From positions 1-59,571 of the forward strand of contig CAZJGK010000008.1 of assembly GCA_964545545.1 (NCBI GenBank): 59,571 nucleotides of DNA, written 5' to 3'. The translations under genes were made by a program, and so were the position numbers. Below, piece by piece: positions 16,593 to 25,639 of the stretch. Every line of letters starts with the position of its first letter. The stretch's first letter is position 1. This DNA comes from JAHJTW01 sp964545545 (GTDB taxonomy: Bacteria; Krumholzibacteriota; Krumholzibacteriia; LZORAL124-64-63). The notes under the pieces are model-generated. The model was not told where the DNA came from, did no database searches, and worked only from the letters and a program-made list of their open reading frames with translations.

Positions 16593-19500
16593 ATGTGGTT
16601 GACCCGTCTTTCCCTGCGCCGTCCGGTTACCCTGGCCATGATTCTGGCCACGGTGGTGATCCTGGGCGGGGTCTCGGTCTGGAAGTTGCGTCTGGATTTC
16701 CTGCCGCGTCTGGAAATGCCCTTCATCGGCGTGGTTGTGCCCTATCCCAACGGGATTCCGAGCCAGGTCGAAAAGGAGATCGTGGCGCCCATCGAGGAGA
16801 TCCTCGCCACCCTGGGCGGCGTCGACGAGATCAGAAGCTACAGCGATACGGACCAGGCCTTCATCGGGGTCACTTTCGCCTTCGGCCGCGACGTCAACAT
16901 GTTGCGCATGGAGGTGAAGAACAAGATCGACCAGATTCGCGGGGATTTGCCTTCCGACGTGCGCCGTATCATGCTGCTGACCTTCAACACCAGCGACATT
17001 CCCATCATGGAGGGCCGCATTGCCGCCAATGGCCGCGACCTTTCCGAGAGCTGGGATCTGCTCGACCAGAAGATCATTTCGCCTTTGCAACGCATCCCGG
17101 GTGTGGGCCGCGTAAACATCGACGGCGTGTTGCCCACCCAGGTCTCGGTCTACCTCGATTTCGACCGCATCATGGAACACGGCGTGGATGTCGGCCGGCT
17201 CTTCGCAGAGCTTTCGGCGGCCAACGTGGAGCTGAGCGTGGGCGAGGTTACCGACGACGGCATGCGCTACAGCGTGCGCACCGTCAGCGGGATTTCCGGC
17301 GTCGAAGATCTCCGGGAATTACCGATCAACGATCGTGGGCTGCGGTTGCGGGACGTGGCCGATGTCGTCTACGGCGCTCCCGCCCTCAGCTACGGGCGTC
17401 ATCTGAACGGTGAACCGGCCATCGCCTTCTGGATCCAGAAAGCCTCGGGCTACAACACGGTCGAGGTCTGTCGGGCCATCAACCATGAACTCGAGCGCAT
17501 CAACCAGGACCCGACGCTCCAGGGGATCAGCAGCTTCACATTTTTTGACCAATCGGAGCAGATCACCGATTCTTTGCGATCGCTTCTGCAGGGAGGGTTG
17601 CTGGGCTCGTTGCTGGCCATCGTGATCCTGTACGTGTTTCTGCGCCGGGTGGGGATGACCCTGGTGATCTCCATCGCCATTCCCCTGTCGATTCTCGGCA
17701 CCACGATCTTCATGTTCCTGTCCGGGCACAGCCTGAATGTGCTGTCGATGATGGGCCTGATGCTTGGCGTGGGCATGCTGGTGGACAACGCCGTGGTCGT
17801 GCTCGAATCGATCCACCGCAAACAGCGCGAGGGTTACCGGCCGGTGGCCGCCGCCATTCGCGGCACGCGCGAGGTGGCGCGGGCGATCACCGCTTCGACC
17901 CTGACGACGGTCATCGTCTTTGCGCCCGTGGTGGTCAGCAAGTCCGATGAAATGGCGGTTTGGCTCGGCGAGGTCGGCGTGACCATCAGCATCACCCTGG
18001 TGCTGTCCCTGCTGGTGAGCTTGTCCGTTATCCCCGCGTTGTCGGTGCGCATGGCGGGCAAGGGCGACACGGCGGTCGAGAACGGCTGGATTTCCCGGCT
18101 GCGCGGGCATTACGTCAAGGTGCTGCGCTGGACCGCCATCCGGCATCCCTTGATGACGGTGCTGCTGATCATCCCCGCGGTGTTGGTTTTCACAGGCGCC
18201 ATGATGAAGATAACCTCTTTCAAGCCCGACCCCATGGGCGACCAGGGACTACGGCGCGAGAACCTGCAGGTCCAGCTGAAATTCAGCGACGACGTGGACA
18301 AGTGGCATTCGCTGGCGGCGGTCGAGACCGCCGAGGCCTACCTCGAGACCCGCCGCGACGATCTCCAGCTGAGGGATATCTACTCCTATTACACGGCCAA
18401 CGGCGGGGGCATTTCCCTTTTCTTCAACAAGGGAGTGATCTCCGAGGATTTCTACACCCGCGTGCGTGAGGATCTGCGCAAGAATCTCCCGGTGCAGGCG
18501 GGGCTGAAGTACATGTTCGGCGATGAAGAGGGCGCCGGCAGCGGCGTGAAGACCTTCCAGGTCACGCTTTTCGGCGAAGACACCGAGATGCTCTACGAAC
18601 TTTCGGACGTGGTGAAGAATCAGCTTGCATCGCTCAAGGGTGTTTCCGACCTGCGCAGCGACGCCGATGGTGGCCAGAAGGAAATCCAGATCCTGGTGGA
18701 CAAGGAGGCTTCGGGCCGCTTCGGCATCAATGCCGCCACGATTTCGCAGGTGATGGGAATGACCTACCGTGGCGTGCAGCTGCCGCGACTAAACACCGGC
18801 ACCAAGGAAGTCGACATGGTGGTGTCGCTCGATCCCAGCGACCGCGAGTCGATCGAAAACCTGGCCATCCTCACGGTGGGAGAACACGGAGGGCGCCCCG
18901 TGCGGCTGGAGCAGGTCGCCGATTTCCAGATCGTCAACAGCGCCCAGCGCATTTTTCGCCTGAACCGCAAGTCGGGCCTGACGATACGGGGATCGTACGA
19001 AGGGGAGAAGCTCGACGACGCCCTCAAGTCCATCAGGGCTCGCATGGATCAGATCGAGATGCCCCTGGGTTACGGCTGGAGTTTCGGCACCGAGATTCTC
19101 CGCTCCCAGAATCAGCAGAGCGAGATGGGAATGAACATGATCCTGGCGCTGGTCTGCGTCTTTTTCGTGATGGCGAGTCTCTTCGAGTCGCTGCTGCACC
19201 CGTTGGTGGTGATGTCCTGCGTGCCTTTCGCCTCCATCGGCGTGTTCTGGATCATGATGGCCACCGGTTCGCCTTTCAACATCATGGCCATGATCGGGAT
19301 GGTGATCCTGATCGGCATCGTGGTGAACAACGGGATCGTGTTGATTGATCACGTCAATCATCGGCGTCGCCGGGGTGAAGAGATGGGCGAAGCCATGCTG
19401 ATCGCCTGCGGCGAACGCCTGCGGCCGATCCTGATGACCGCCGGCACCACCATCCTGGGCCTGCTGCCCCTGGCGGTCTTTCACGGCGCCCATGTCGGCG

Positions 19501-19703
19501 ACGCCCAGTATTACCCCATGGCCTGGGCCATCATCGGCGGCCTGGCTTCGAGCACCCTGCTCACCCTGCTGGTGCTGCCGACCTATTACCTGCTGGCCAA
19601 CACCTACGCCGCCTTGTTCGGCCAGACACTGCGGTCTTTGGGCCGGGGCACCAAGACCCCGGACATTCCAGTTTCAACACCCGGTGGATATCGCAGTCAA
19701 TAA
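16593..19703 (+). CDS. RND efflux permease, second of a tandem pair
   Basis: A 1036-residue AcrB-type permease one base after the stop of the first permease, so translation is almost certainly coupled. The first half carries MMGLMLGVGMLVDNAVVVLE and the second half GMVILIGIVVNNGIVLIDHV. The extra hydrophobic insert of its partner is absent. Sequence identity between the two permeases is low outside these motifs, so this is not a recent duplication. Known pumps with two different permeases (MdtBC type) work as heterotrimers, and this pair may do the same. That is inference. The adaptor is encoded upstream and the outer-membrane channel must come from elsewhere. Confidence 0.93.
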   Translation: MWLTRLSLRRPVTLAMILATVVILGGVSVWKLRLDFLPRLEMPFIGVVVPYPNGIPSQVEKEIVAPIEEILATLGGVDEIRSYSDTDQAFIGVTFAFGRDVNMLRMEVKNKIDQIRGDLPSDVRRIMLLTFNTSDIPIMEGRIAANGRDLSESWDLLDQKIISPLQRIPGVGRVNIDGVLPTQVSVYLDFDRIMEHGVDVGRLFAELSAANVELSVGEVTDDGMRYSVRTVSGISGVEDLRELPINDRGLRLRDVADVVYGAPALSYGRHLNGEPAIAFWIQKASGYNTVEVCRAINHELERINQDPTLQGISSFTFFDQSEQITDSLRSLLQGGLLGSLLAIVILYVFLRRVGMTLVISIAIPLSILGTTIFMFLSGHSLNVLSMMGLMLGVGMLVDNAVVVLESIHRKQREGYRPVAAAIRGTREVARAITASTLTTVIVFAPVVVSKSDEMAVWLGEVGVTISITLVLSLLVSLSVIPALSVRMAGKGDTAVENGWISRLRGHYVKVLRWTAIRHPLMTVLLIIPAVLVFTGAMMKITSFKPDPMGDQGLRRENLQVQLKFSDDVDKWHSLAAVETAEAYLETRRDDLQLRDIYSYYTANGGGISLFFNKGVISEDFYTRVREDLRKNLPVQAGLKYMFGDEEGAGSGVKTFQVTLFGEDTEMLYELSDVVKNQLASLKGVSDLRSDADGGQKEIQILVDKEASGRFGINAATISQVMGMTYRGVQLPRLNTGTKEVDMVVSLDPSDRESIENLAILTVGEHGGRPVRLEQVADFQIVNSAQRIFRLNRKSGLTIRGSYEGEKLDDALKSIRARMDQIEMPLGYGWSFGTEILRSQNQQSEMGMNMILALVCVFFVMASLFESLLHPLVVMSCVPFASIGVFWIMMATGSPFNIMAMIGMVILIGIVVNNGIVLIDHVNHRRRRGEEMGEAMLIACGERLRPILMTAGTTILGLLPLAVFHGAHVGDAQYYPMAWAIIGGLASSTLLTLLVLPTYYLLANTYAALFGQTLRSLGRGTKTPDIPVSTPGGYRSQ

Positions 19704-19743
19704 CGGCCCCGCCCTCAAATGAATTTCCGCGTTTAACCTGTGC

Positions 19744-19772
19744 TTGATCGAAAGAATCCGGCAGGGTATAAA
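19744..19772 (+). promoter_or_regulatory. Sigma70-type promoter of the 19821 lipoprotein gene
   Basis: TTGATC (19744-19749), a 17-bp spacer and TATAAA (19767-19772). The predicted leader is about 40 bases. Confidence 0.6.
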
Positions 19773-19820
19773 AACGAGGATGTTTTGCCTACAATATCCT
19801 GAGCGGAGGGAGTGATCGTG

Positions 19821-21077
19821 ATGAAGAACCGGTATTGGGCCCTATCCCTTCTCTTCCTGTCCCTGGCCTGCAATGCGGCCTCCCAGACTGAATTCACCGC
19901 CAATATCGTCATCTCAGAAGGAAAGGTGGTGAAGGATGGTCGGATCCTGGTCAAGGGCGATCGTTACCGTATGGAGATAGAGGATCCTCAAGGCCCTGTC
20001 GTCGTGGTGCAGGTGTTTCCCGCCGACAGCCTCTGCCGTGTGCTGGTCCCCCGCTATAAACAATATTTTGAAAGCGGGCTGGACGAAGGGATCGCCCGGA
20101 TGGTCGACCCCTTTCTGGCCGCAGATGCAATGAAGAAGTACTACACGTGTGTTCCAGATGGAACCGAGAGCATTGATGGCCACGCCTGCGTGAAGGAGGC
20201 CTTCAAGTACGGCGACACGGCGGCGTTGTACCGCTGGACCTCCGCTGATCTTGGTTTTCCCCTCAAGATTCTCCGCGCAGGAGGGGACGATTATTTTACC
20301 GAGCTGAAGAACGTCAAGCTCGAAGCGGTTCCCGCGGAAATGTTCGTGGTTCCCGCAGGCTTTACCATAAGCGACTGGGCCGGCATTGTTGAACAGGTGG
20401 AGCGGGATCCACAGATCCAGGCCAAGAAGAAAGCCTGGGCAGCCAAGCAACCGAAATCGACCACTCTGAAGGCGATGCTCCCGGTGGGGGGGGAATTCCG
20501 CGCTCTGGTGGGCGACGGCCTCACCATCAAGGTCACGGGCAAAACGATGGGAAGCGATGATCTGGTCTGGTCTGTTGCGACCAGGAAAAACGGCTCCGAT
20601 CAACCGGCCGCAGAGGTGATCGGTCCGGACGAACTCGAATTTCCGTCCGCTTCGGGTGTGAGCGGCCTGGTCCTGAAGTGTTTGCAGGGAGAGTTGAGGA
20701 GCGAAGTCTCCCTTTCCGGCCTCGGCAAACTTGTGCTGGCGACCAAAACCATCCAGCAACAGGAATCCGGCAGCGGGATCGGACAGTCTTTTCCGGAGAA
20801 CATCACGGCCGTTCAACTGCGGATAAAATCCCTCGAAGTTCCTGGGGAATCAACACTTCCGGTACGTATCGACCTGACTCTGGAAAAGCCCCAGGATGGC
20901 TCCGGCCAGGACGAATCCATCACCAAACGCCTTGAGCCTGGTCAGGAGACCACGTTCAAACGGGTCGGCCTCGGGGCAATCGGCGGCTACAGCCTGTCGC
21001 TGATCGGGCCGGGTGGGCGGGCCGAAATTGAGTTGATCCTCGATTACCGGCCGTCCGACCAGCAGAAACCGTTCTGA
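19821..21077 (+). CDS. Exported protein, probable DUF4412-like lipoprotein
   Basis: A 418-residue exported protein. I chose the ATG at 19821 (MKNRYWALSLLFLSLACNAA) over the GTG at 19812 because GGAGGG lies at better spacing for it. The signal segment ends in SLAC, a weak lipobox, so lipidation is possible but uncertain. Residues about 25-190 (ANIVISEGKVVKDGRILVKG, then DRYRMEIEDPQG) resemble the DUF4412/LolA-like folds that bind hydrophobic ligands. The second half (about 210-418) is a Gly/Ser-rich beta region without a recognisable motif. It has its own promoter and faces the next gene convergently across a strong GC hairpin. The function is unknown. Confidence 0.75.
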   Translation: MKNRYWALSLLFLSLACNAASQTEFTANIVISEGKVVKDGRILVKGDRYRMEIEDPQGPVVVVQVFPADSLCRVLVPRYKQYFESGLDEGIARMVDPFLAADAMKKYYTCVPDGTESIDGHACVKEAFKYGDTAALYRWTSADLGFPLKILRAGGDDYFTELKNVKLEAVPAEMFVVPAGFTISDWAGIVEQVERDPQIQAKKKAWAAKQPKSTTLKAMLPVGGEFRALVGDGLTIKVTGKTMGSDDLVWSVATRKNGSDQPAAEVIGPDELEFPSASGVSGLVLKCLQGELRSEVSLSGLGKLVLATKTIQQQESGSGIGQSFPENITAVQLRIKSLEVPGESTLPVRIDLTLEKPQDGSGQDESITKRLEPGQETTFKRVGLGAIGGYSLSLIGPGGRAEIELILDYRPSDQQKPF

Positions 21078-21083
21078 AGTCGC

Positions 21084-21110
21084 GGCGGCCCCGGGAAACC
21101 CGGGGCCGCC
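21084..21110. terminator. Strong GC hairpin between convergent genes
   Basis: A perfect 12-bp stem, GGCGGCCCCGGG / CCCGGGGCCGCC, with a three-base AAA loop. It sits between stops at 21077 (+) and 21136 (-). There is no T-run, so it may work as a bidirectional or Rho-assisted terminator. Confidence 0.6.
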
Positions 21111-21135
21111 ACATCGGCTGGATAACCGTTTGCTC

Positions 21136-24100
21136 TCACCTCACCAGAATGATTTTCTGGGCTCTGATGTCGGCGTCGGTCTGCACCTTGGCGTAATAAA
21201 CGCCGGCAGCGGCGCGGACATTGTTGTTCGTGCGGCCGTCCCAAACAGCCTGATGAATTCCCTCGGACAAGACATCGTTGCTGATGGTCCGCACAAGACG
21301 GCCCCTGATGTCGTAGATGGACACACTCACGTAACCGGACCTGGGCAAATTGAAGGACATGGTTGATGTGTCGCGGAAGGGATTTGGGCTGGCGGGGGCC
21401 AGGTAAAACTGAGTGCCCGGTGCCGCGCCGGCAACCGTGATCGGTCCGTGCCAGTTTTCCGCTCCCGAAGGACTGACCAGCTTCAATTGGTAGGTAGCCT
21501 CGCCGCCGGGAGCCGTGCGGTCCAGGTAACTGGTACGATTTCCAGGCAGGGGCTGTGCGTTGAGTTGTGTCCAATCCCCCGGTTCGCGCTCACGATAGAC
21601 GAAGATCTGGTTGTCGTACAGTCCCGGGCTGACGTGCCAGGATACGGTAACGCCGTCGGTGGTCCGTTCGGCACCGTCAAGCGTCACGATTTCCGAGGCG
21701 ACAACGTCCCCGGGAATCTGAATGCTGTAGACGCCTCTGCCGTGGGTGCCGACGACAACCAAGCCGTCGGTATCCCTGGATGTCATGTAGTCCACAACCA
21801 CCGTCCCGATCAGGCTATCGGCTTCCCGGGCCCAATCGGGATCATCATTGGTCTTGGAGTACAGACCGACGCTCGTTCCCGCCAACCAGATCTCGTATCC
21901 CGCCCGGTGTACGATTCTCAGGGAACGTACCGAGGGACCGTCCGCCCCGGCGAGGTTGCTCTCGATGTCTGTCCAGGAGGCTCCTCCGTCTAAACTTTCC
22001 CAGATGCTCTGGACGTTGTAGTTGGAGTAGGAGATCAGGAGATGCTGGTCGTCGAGGGGATCGATGGCGATGCATGATACATAGCCGATTGCCGGTGAGA
22101 CCACGGCAGTCGGCGTGATGCCGGCTGGGGCGGTGTGGGCATTGTCCACGCGGTACATGCTGCCGGAGGCGGTGCCGTAGTACAGAGTCCGCGCGCCGTT
22201 GCGTGTCACCGCGAGGGCCGTGACCGGGTCATTGGCGGGAATGCTCGTCAATTGTGACCAGTTCATGGTCTGGGTGCTGTTGGAATAGACGTTGTTGGTC
22301 CTGAGACTGTAAAGGTCGGCGTTACGCCAGACACCGTTGCTGGTGGCGAGGTACATGATGTTCTGGTCGTTGGGGTCCAGGATGAAGGGGTTGATGAAGA
22401 GATAATCTCCGGCTCCGGTGGGGTCGAGGCGGGCATACCAGGAATAGCTGCCCGCGGAATCGAGGCCTTGATAATAGACGACCCCGTTCTGGTAGGAATA
22501 GAAGTAATCCGCAACGGAAGATGAGGTGTTGACCACGGCGCAGTAGCTGCCGTCGCCTCCCCACGGTTCGAGCCAGTTGCCGGTGGGATTGACCGCATTG
22601 CACCACTGGGTGCCGTTGTCCTGCGTGCCCCCCATGACGACATTGCTGCCGCTGGTGAACTCGTCGATGGCGACCGTGTAGAACTGGGAGGTGTTGTACC
22701 CGTTGTTCAGGGAAATCCAGCTGACGGATGAGGCGTTGGCGTTCGACGTCTTGTGGACGCCGCCATCGCTGCCGGTGTAGGCGATGCTGCTGGATCCGGG
22801 CAGGAAGAACATCCAGTGCTGGTCTGCATGATGGTTGGTGTAGGTCCAACCGCCGACCCAGGTTACGTTGGACGAGGAAGCGAAGCCGTCCGTCGAGCGG
22901 GTCAGTTCGACCCCGCCCAGAAAAACGGTGTTGGGGTCATCGGGCTTGACCGTTACGAATTGGCAATAACCGCCCTGGGTGCTGACGTCATAGTTCCCGT
23001 AAGGGGATCCGGGCAGGGAAAACATATTTGCGGACCGGTCATCCCAGATACCCCCGGCGCCGCTGCCGTCACCGGAAACGTAATCGTAGCGATAGAATCC
23101 AACATTGGCGGTGCCGTGGATATCGGAGACGCTTGCGTACATGATGTTCTCATCCGACGGAGCCAGAGCCATGACGATCCGGCCGAAATCGGTGAGCCCC
23201 GGAGGGGTGATGTTCGCCCAGTTTATTCCGTCGGTGGAGCGGAAGATGCCCGTTTGGCCGCCGGTGGAATTCAAACTGGCGTAGACCACGCCGGTGGGCG
23301 AGACCACCAGGTCGGTAAAATAGGACCAAGGGGAATAGGTGCCGAGGACGGCGGTCCAGGTGGCGCCACCATCGACGGAACGGTGGATTTGTCCGAAGGT
23401 AGCGGCGTACACCTCGTCCTCAACCAGATTGCTGGGATCTATGGCGACGCGATTGACGTACTGCCAGATATTGGAGAACACTTGAGGATCTCCTGCCGCC
23501 GTCGCAGGAAGCGACGTCCAGGTTACTCCGGAATCGACACTTTTGAAGATGCCGTCTCCGTTGGTAAAAGCATTACCACCACCGTAGGTGGAGTCCCCGT
23601 AGTATTCGCCGGTCCCGTAGTACCAGACGTTCTGATGACCAGGCCGGGTGTCCTGGGCCAAGGTCGAGACGCTGTGCAGTTGGCTGGATCCCGTGGTCAT
23701 CGTCCAGCTGAGTCCTTCGTTCGTCGTGCGCCACATACCGCCGGAGACCCCGCCGGCCAGTAAGGTATGGTTGCTGGGGTCGGAGACGTCCATCGCGAAA
23801 GCGCGGGTGCGTCCGCCGAGGTTGTGGGGGCCGCGGTAGAGCCAGCCGCTCAGGTTGCCCCCCTTGTCCAGGGAATCGAACAGCACCGGTTGTGCCCTGA
23901 CCGGCAGGTGCTTGGCAAATTTCTGTTCACGCAGGAAAATGTCGGTGGGCAACTTGCCCGTGGCAGGATCGACGAGCATCATGAGTTCGTAGGAGCGGCG
24001 GTCAGCCGGGTCGCCTTCTTCACTTTGTGAGGGTTTGACACCTGGCACGAGTGGCACCGGAGGCGGGGCGATGGCGATTTCCGTTGTTGTCTGGCCAGGC

Positions 24101-24189
24101 AGGCTTACCAAGCCTTCGTTGATTGCGATTCCAAAGATGACAGCACCTGCGCATAAGGCCAGGGCCGCAATAGCACGACCGTATCTCAT
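21136..24189 (-). CDS. Secreted BNR/VPS10-like beta-propeller protein with FlgD-like C-terminus
   Basis: A 1017-residue exported protein. I chose the ATG at 24189 (MRYGRAIAALALCAGAVIFG) because a signal peptide starts there after GGGGGG. The upstream frame extension is not signal-like. The body is a series of BNR/sortilin-type blades (SDPSNHTLLAGGVSGGMWRT, SVDSGVTWTSL, SVDGGATWTAV, STDGINWANI, SLDGGASWTDIE), probably a double propeller like those in xyloglucanases and sortilins. A fibronectin-like stretch (about 830-930) and the FlgD-like domain follow, ending KIILVR. I see no unambiguous catalytic Asp pair, so enzyme activity (GH74-like) is not claimed. The gene is transcribed alone. Confidence 0.88.
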   Translation of the reverse strand: MRYGRAIAALALCAGAVIFGIAINEGLVSLPGQTTTEIAIAPPPVPLVPGVKPSQSEEGDPADRRSYELMMLVDPATGKLPTDIFLREQKFAKHLPVRAQPVLFDSLDKGGNLSGWLYRGPHNLGGRTRAFAMDVSDPSNHTLLAGGVSGGMWRTTNEGLSWTMTTGSSQLHSVSTLAQDTRPGHQNVWYYGTGEYYGDSTYGGGNAFTNGDGIFKSVDSGVTWTSLPATAAGDPQVFSNIWQYVNRVAIDPSNLVEDEVYAATFGQIHRSVDGGATWTAVLGTYSPWSYFTDLVVSPTGVVYASLNSTGGQTGIFRSTDGINWANITPPGLTDFGRIVMALAPSDENIMYASVSDIHGTANVGFYRYDYVSGDGSGAGGIWDDRSANMFSLPGSPYGNYDVSTQGGYCQFVTVKPDDPNTVFLGGVELTRSTDGFASSSNVTWVGGWTYTNHHADQHWMFFLPGSSSIAYTGSDGGVHKTSNANASSVSWISLNNGYNTSQFYTVAIDEFTSGSNVVMGGTQDNGTQWCNAVNPTGNWLEPWGGDGSYCAVVNTSSSVADYFYSYQNGVVYYQGLDSAGSYSWYARLDPTGAGDYLFINPFILDPNDQNIMYLATSNGVWRNADLYSLRTNNVYSNSTQTMNWSQLTSIPANDPVTALAVTRNGARTLYYGTASGSMYRVDNAHTAPAGITPTAVVSPAIGYVSCIAIDPLDDQHLLISYSNYNVQSIWESLDGGASWTDIESNLAGADGPSVRSLRIVHRAGYEIWLAGTSVGLYSKTNDDPDWAREADSLIGTVVVDYMTSRDTDGLVVVGTHGRGVYSIQIPGDVVASEIVTLDGAERTTDGVTVSWHVSPGLYDNQIFVYREREPGDWTQLNAQPLPGNRTSYLDRTAPGGEATYQLKLVSPSGAENWHGPITVAGAAPGTQFYLAPASPNPFRDTSTMSFNLPRSGYVSVSIYDIRGRLVRTISNDVLSEGIHQAVWDGRTNNNVRAAAGVYYAKVQTDADIRAQKIILVR

Positions 24190-24324
24190 GATAGATACCC
24201 CCCAAATCAGCCGAGTTAAATGCAGTACTAGGAAGTGCCATAATAAAAAATGTCCACTTCCCCCGATTAACACTCGGACAATCCTACCACATACAAGGGA
24301 GATAGAGCAATATCCCATGCCAAT

Positions 24325-24349
24325 GGGGCGGGAACATCGTCCCCGCCCC
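24325..24349 (-). terminator. GC hairpin downstream of the 24373-25104 gene
   Basis: Eight-base-pair stem, GGGGCGGG (24325-24332) with CCCGCCCC (24342-24349), placed 24 bases after the minus-strand stop. It lacks a T-run, so the terminator call is tentative. Confidence 0.45.
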
Positions 24350-24372
24350 CAGTGCCACCGTGTAAATCTCAG

Positions 24373-25104
24373 CTATCGGAAAAGACTCTTGATGTCCCCC
24401 CAGCTCTTGTTTTCTGCATCGACCGGATCGTCGCAGCAGACCACGTCTCCCCACATGATGATGTTGCCGGGGAATCCATAACCGCTCACCAGATCGAACC
24501 AGCCCTGTCCCCAGCTATTCCAGCTGTAGCAATTCACGGGGAAATTGTCGGTAATCAGGTTTGCCGTGAACAGTTCGGGGAAGTGCATGGACAGCAGGTA
24601 CCAGTACGGCTCGCCGGTGGGATAGGCCATGTAGGCGCACAGGCCATCGATGGGAATGGCGATGTCGTACGTTCCCGGTTGATCGATGGTGACGTTGAAA
24701 ATGTTGCTCACGAAATCCTCGACACCGGGTATCCAGCACTGAAGGGTAGGATCCCAATCAGCGTCTTCCAGGTCCGCCCAGACCGGGAAGGTAAGCGGGT
24801 AGTCCAGGGTGTCGGGGAAGTCGAGCAGCATGTGCACCTGTTCGAGCAGGAATCCGTTGGAACAGTTCAGCTGTTCGAGAGGGTTGAACAGGATCTTGTA
24901 CGCCTCCTCTCCGGTGAACCAGTAAGAAACCGCCCAGTAGGGCGGGTTCAGGTTGCCCACCTGACCGGTTGCGCCCGGCATCATGGTGCGCACCGGCAAA
25001 TCGGCCACGTTCACGGGTGTGACGGTGGGTGTATTTTTGGCAAAGGTCGGCGCTCCGATCAGGATGAGGCAGGCCAGAAGTATGAGAAGCAGCTTGGATT
25101 TCAT
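24373..25104 (-). CDS. Exported protein of unknown function with KSWG-type C-terminal tail
   Basis: A 243-residue exported protein starting at MKSKLLLILLACLILIGA. I chose the ATG at 25104 because the signal peptide starts there and a GGGGGGAG run precedes it. The longer frame to 25263 is not supported. The mature protein is rich in Trp, Tyr, Pro and Asp and contains several Cys, including a CC pair (VVCCDD). It is probably a beta-sandwich, and no enzyme motif is recognised. The last eleven residues, KSWGDIKSLFR, match those of the exported protein at 2155-2802 in nine positions, with conservative changes at the other two. The remaining residues show no clear similarity between the two proteins. 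The function is unknown. Confidence 0.8.
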   Translation of the reverse strand: MKSKLLLILLACLILIGAPTFAKNTPTVTPVNVADLPVRTMMPGATGQVGNLNPPYWAVSYWFTGEEAYKILFNPLEQLNCSNGFLLEQVHMLLDFPDTLDYPLTFPVWADLEDADWDPTLQCWIPGVEDFVSNIFNVTIDQPGTYDIAIPIDGLCAYMAYPTGEPYWYLLSMHFPELFTANLITDNFPVNCYSWNSWGQGWFDLVSGYGFPGNIIMWGDVVCCDDPVDAENKSWGDIKSLFR

Positions 25105-25409
25105 TGAAACTCCCCCCTTTGTTGGCGGTGGCCGGTCTTGACCGTCAAATGAAGGCGATGGTGGCACAAGCTGGACGGATTGATCGGCAACCCATCTTGA
25201 ACATAACGGGAGCCCATAAGGAGAAATCAAAAGATGCTTATCCGCAGGAGAAACCATCCCCACAGCTCCCCAGGAATGACCACCATACCATATTTCTCTC
25301 GGAATTCGGGAAATTTTTCATTTTCAGCATTTAATCCAGGAAAATTGATGTTAGGGAGGAAAGACAGGCCCGGTGGGGGCGCGGCGAACCGGTTCTTGGA
25401 AAAAGATCC

Positions 25410-25437
25410 TTGCAGAAAATCCAAAATGGGCCATACT
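25410..25437 (+). promoter_or_regulatory. Candidate promoter of the RRM protein gene
   Basis: TTGCAG (25410-25415), a 16-bp spacer and CATACT (25432-25437). It would give a leader of about 195 bases before the GTG at 25640. Confidence 0.35.
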
Positions 25438-25499
25438 TACGGTCGGTAAGTTCTGCCCCGGATCCGGCTTAGGCGGTCGGATTTGTGGGCCACAAGATT

Positions 25500-25552
25500 C
25501 CCCCGACGGTCGGGGGATGGGGTTCGAGGTTCACCTTGGTGATCAGCGAACC
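25500..25552 (+). promoter_or_regulatory. Structured 5' leader: two consecutive hairpins
   Basis: Hairpin 1 pairs CCCCCGA with TCGGGGG around CGG (25500-25516). Hairpin 2 pairs GGTTCG (25521-25526) with CGAACC (25547-25552). It has an upper stem TCAC/GTGA capped by a CTTG tetraloop and a symmetric internal loop aggt/tcag that could form tandem G-A pairs. No T-run follows, so attenuation by termination is not obvious. Confidence 0.45.
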
Positions 25553-25639
25553 AGTTTGAAGCGCAGGGGATATCGCTGGAACAAGCTGGCGGTCCTGAGT
25601 GCTTGGTTAAGCCGGAAAGCCGGCAATGGAGAGAAGACT

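Larger units (their letters stand above)
25105..25639. other. Intergenic region and long leader of the RRM gene
   Basis: About 535 bases. The left half is the upstream region of the minus-strand exported-protein gene, with an inverted repeat TTGAC-C-GTCAA at 25138-25148 and no clear promoter. The right half holds a candidate promoter (25410-25437) and a structured leader (25500-25552) for the RNA-binding protein gene. The open frames crossing the region look non-coding. Confidence 0.5.

Noticed and set aside
22753..23763. Plus-strand open frames opposite the BNR propeller gene
   Set aside because: They are composition shadows. The minus-strand frame contains repeated BNR motifs and a full FlgD-like end.
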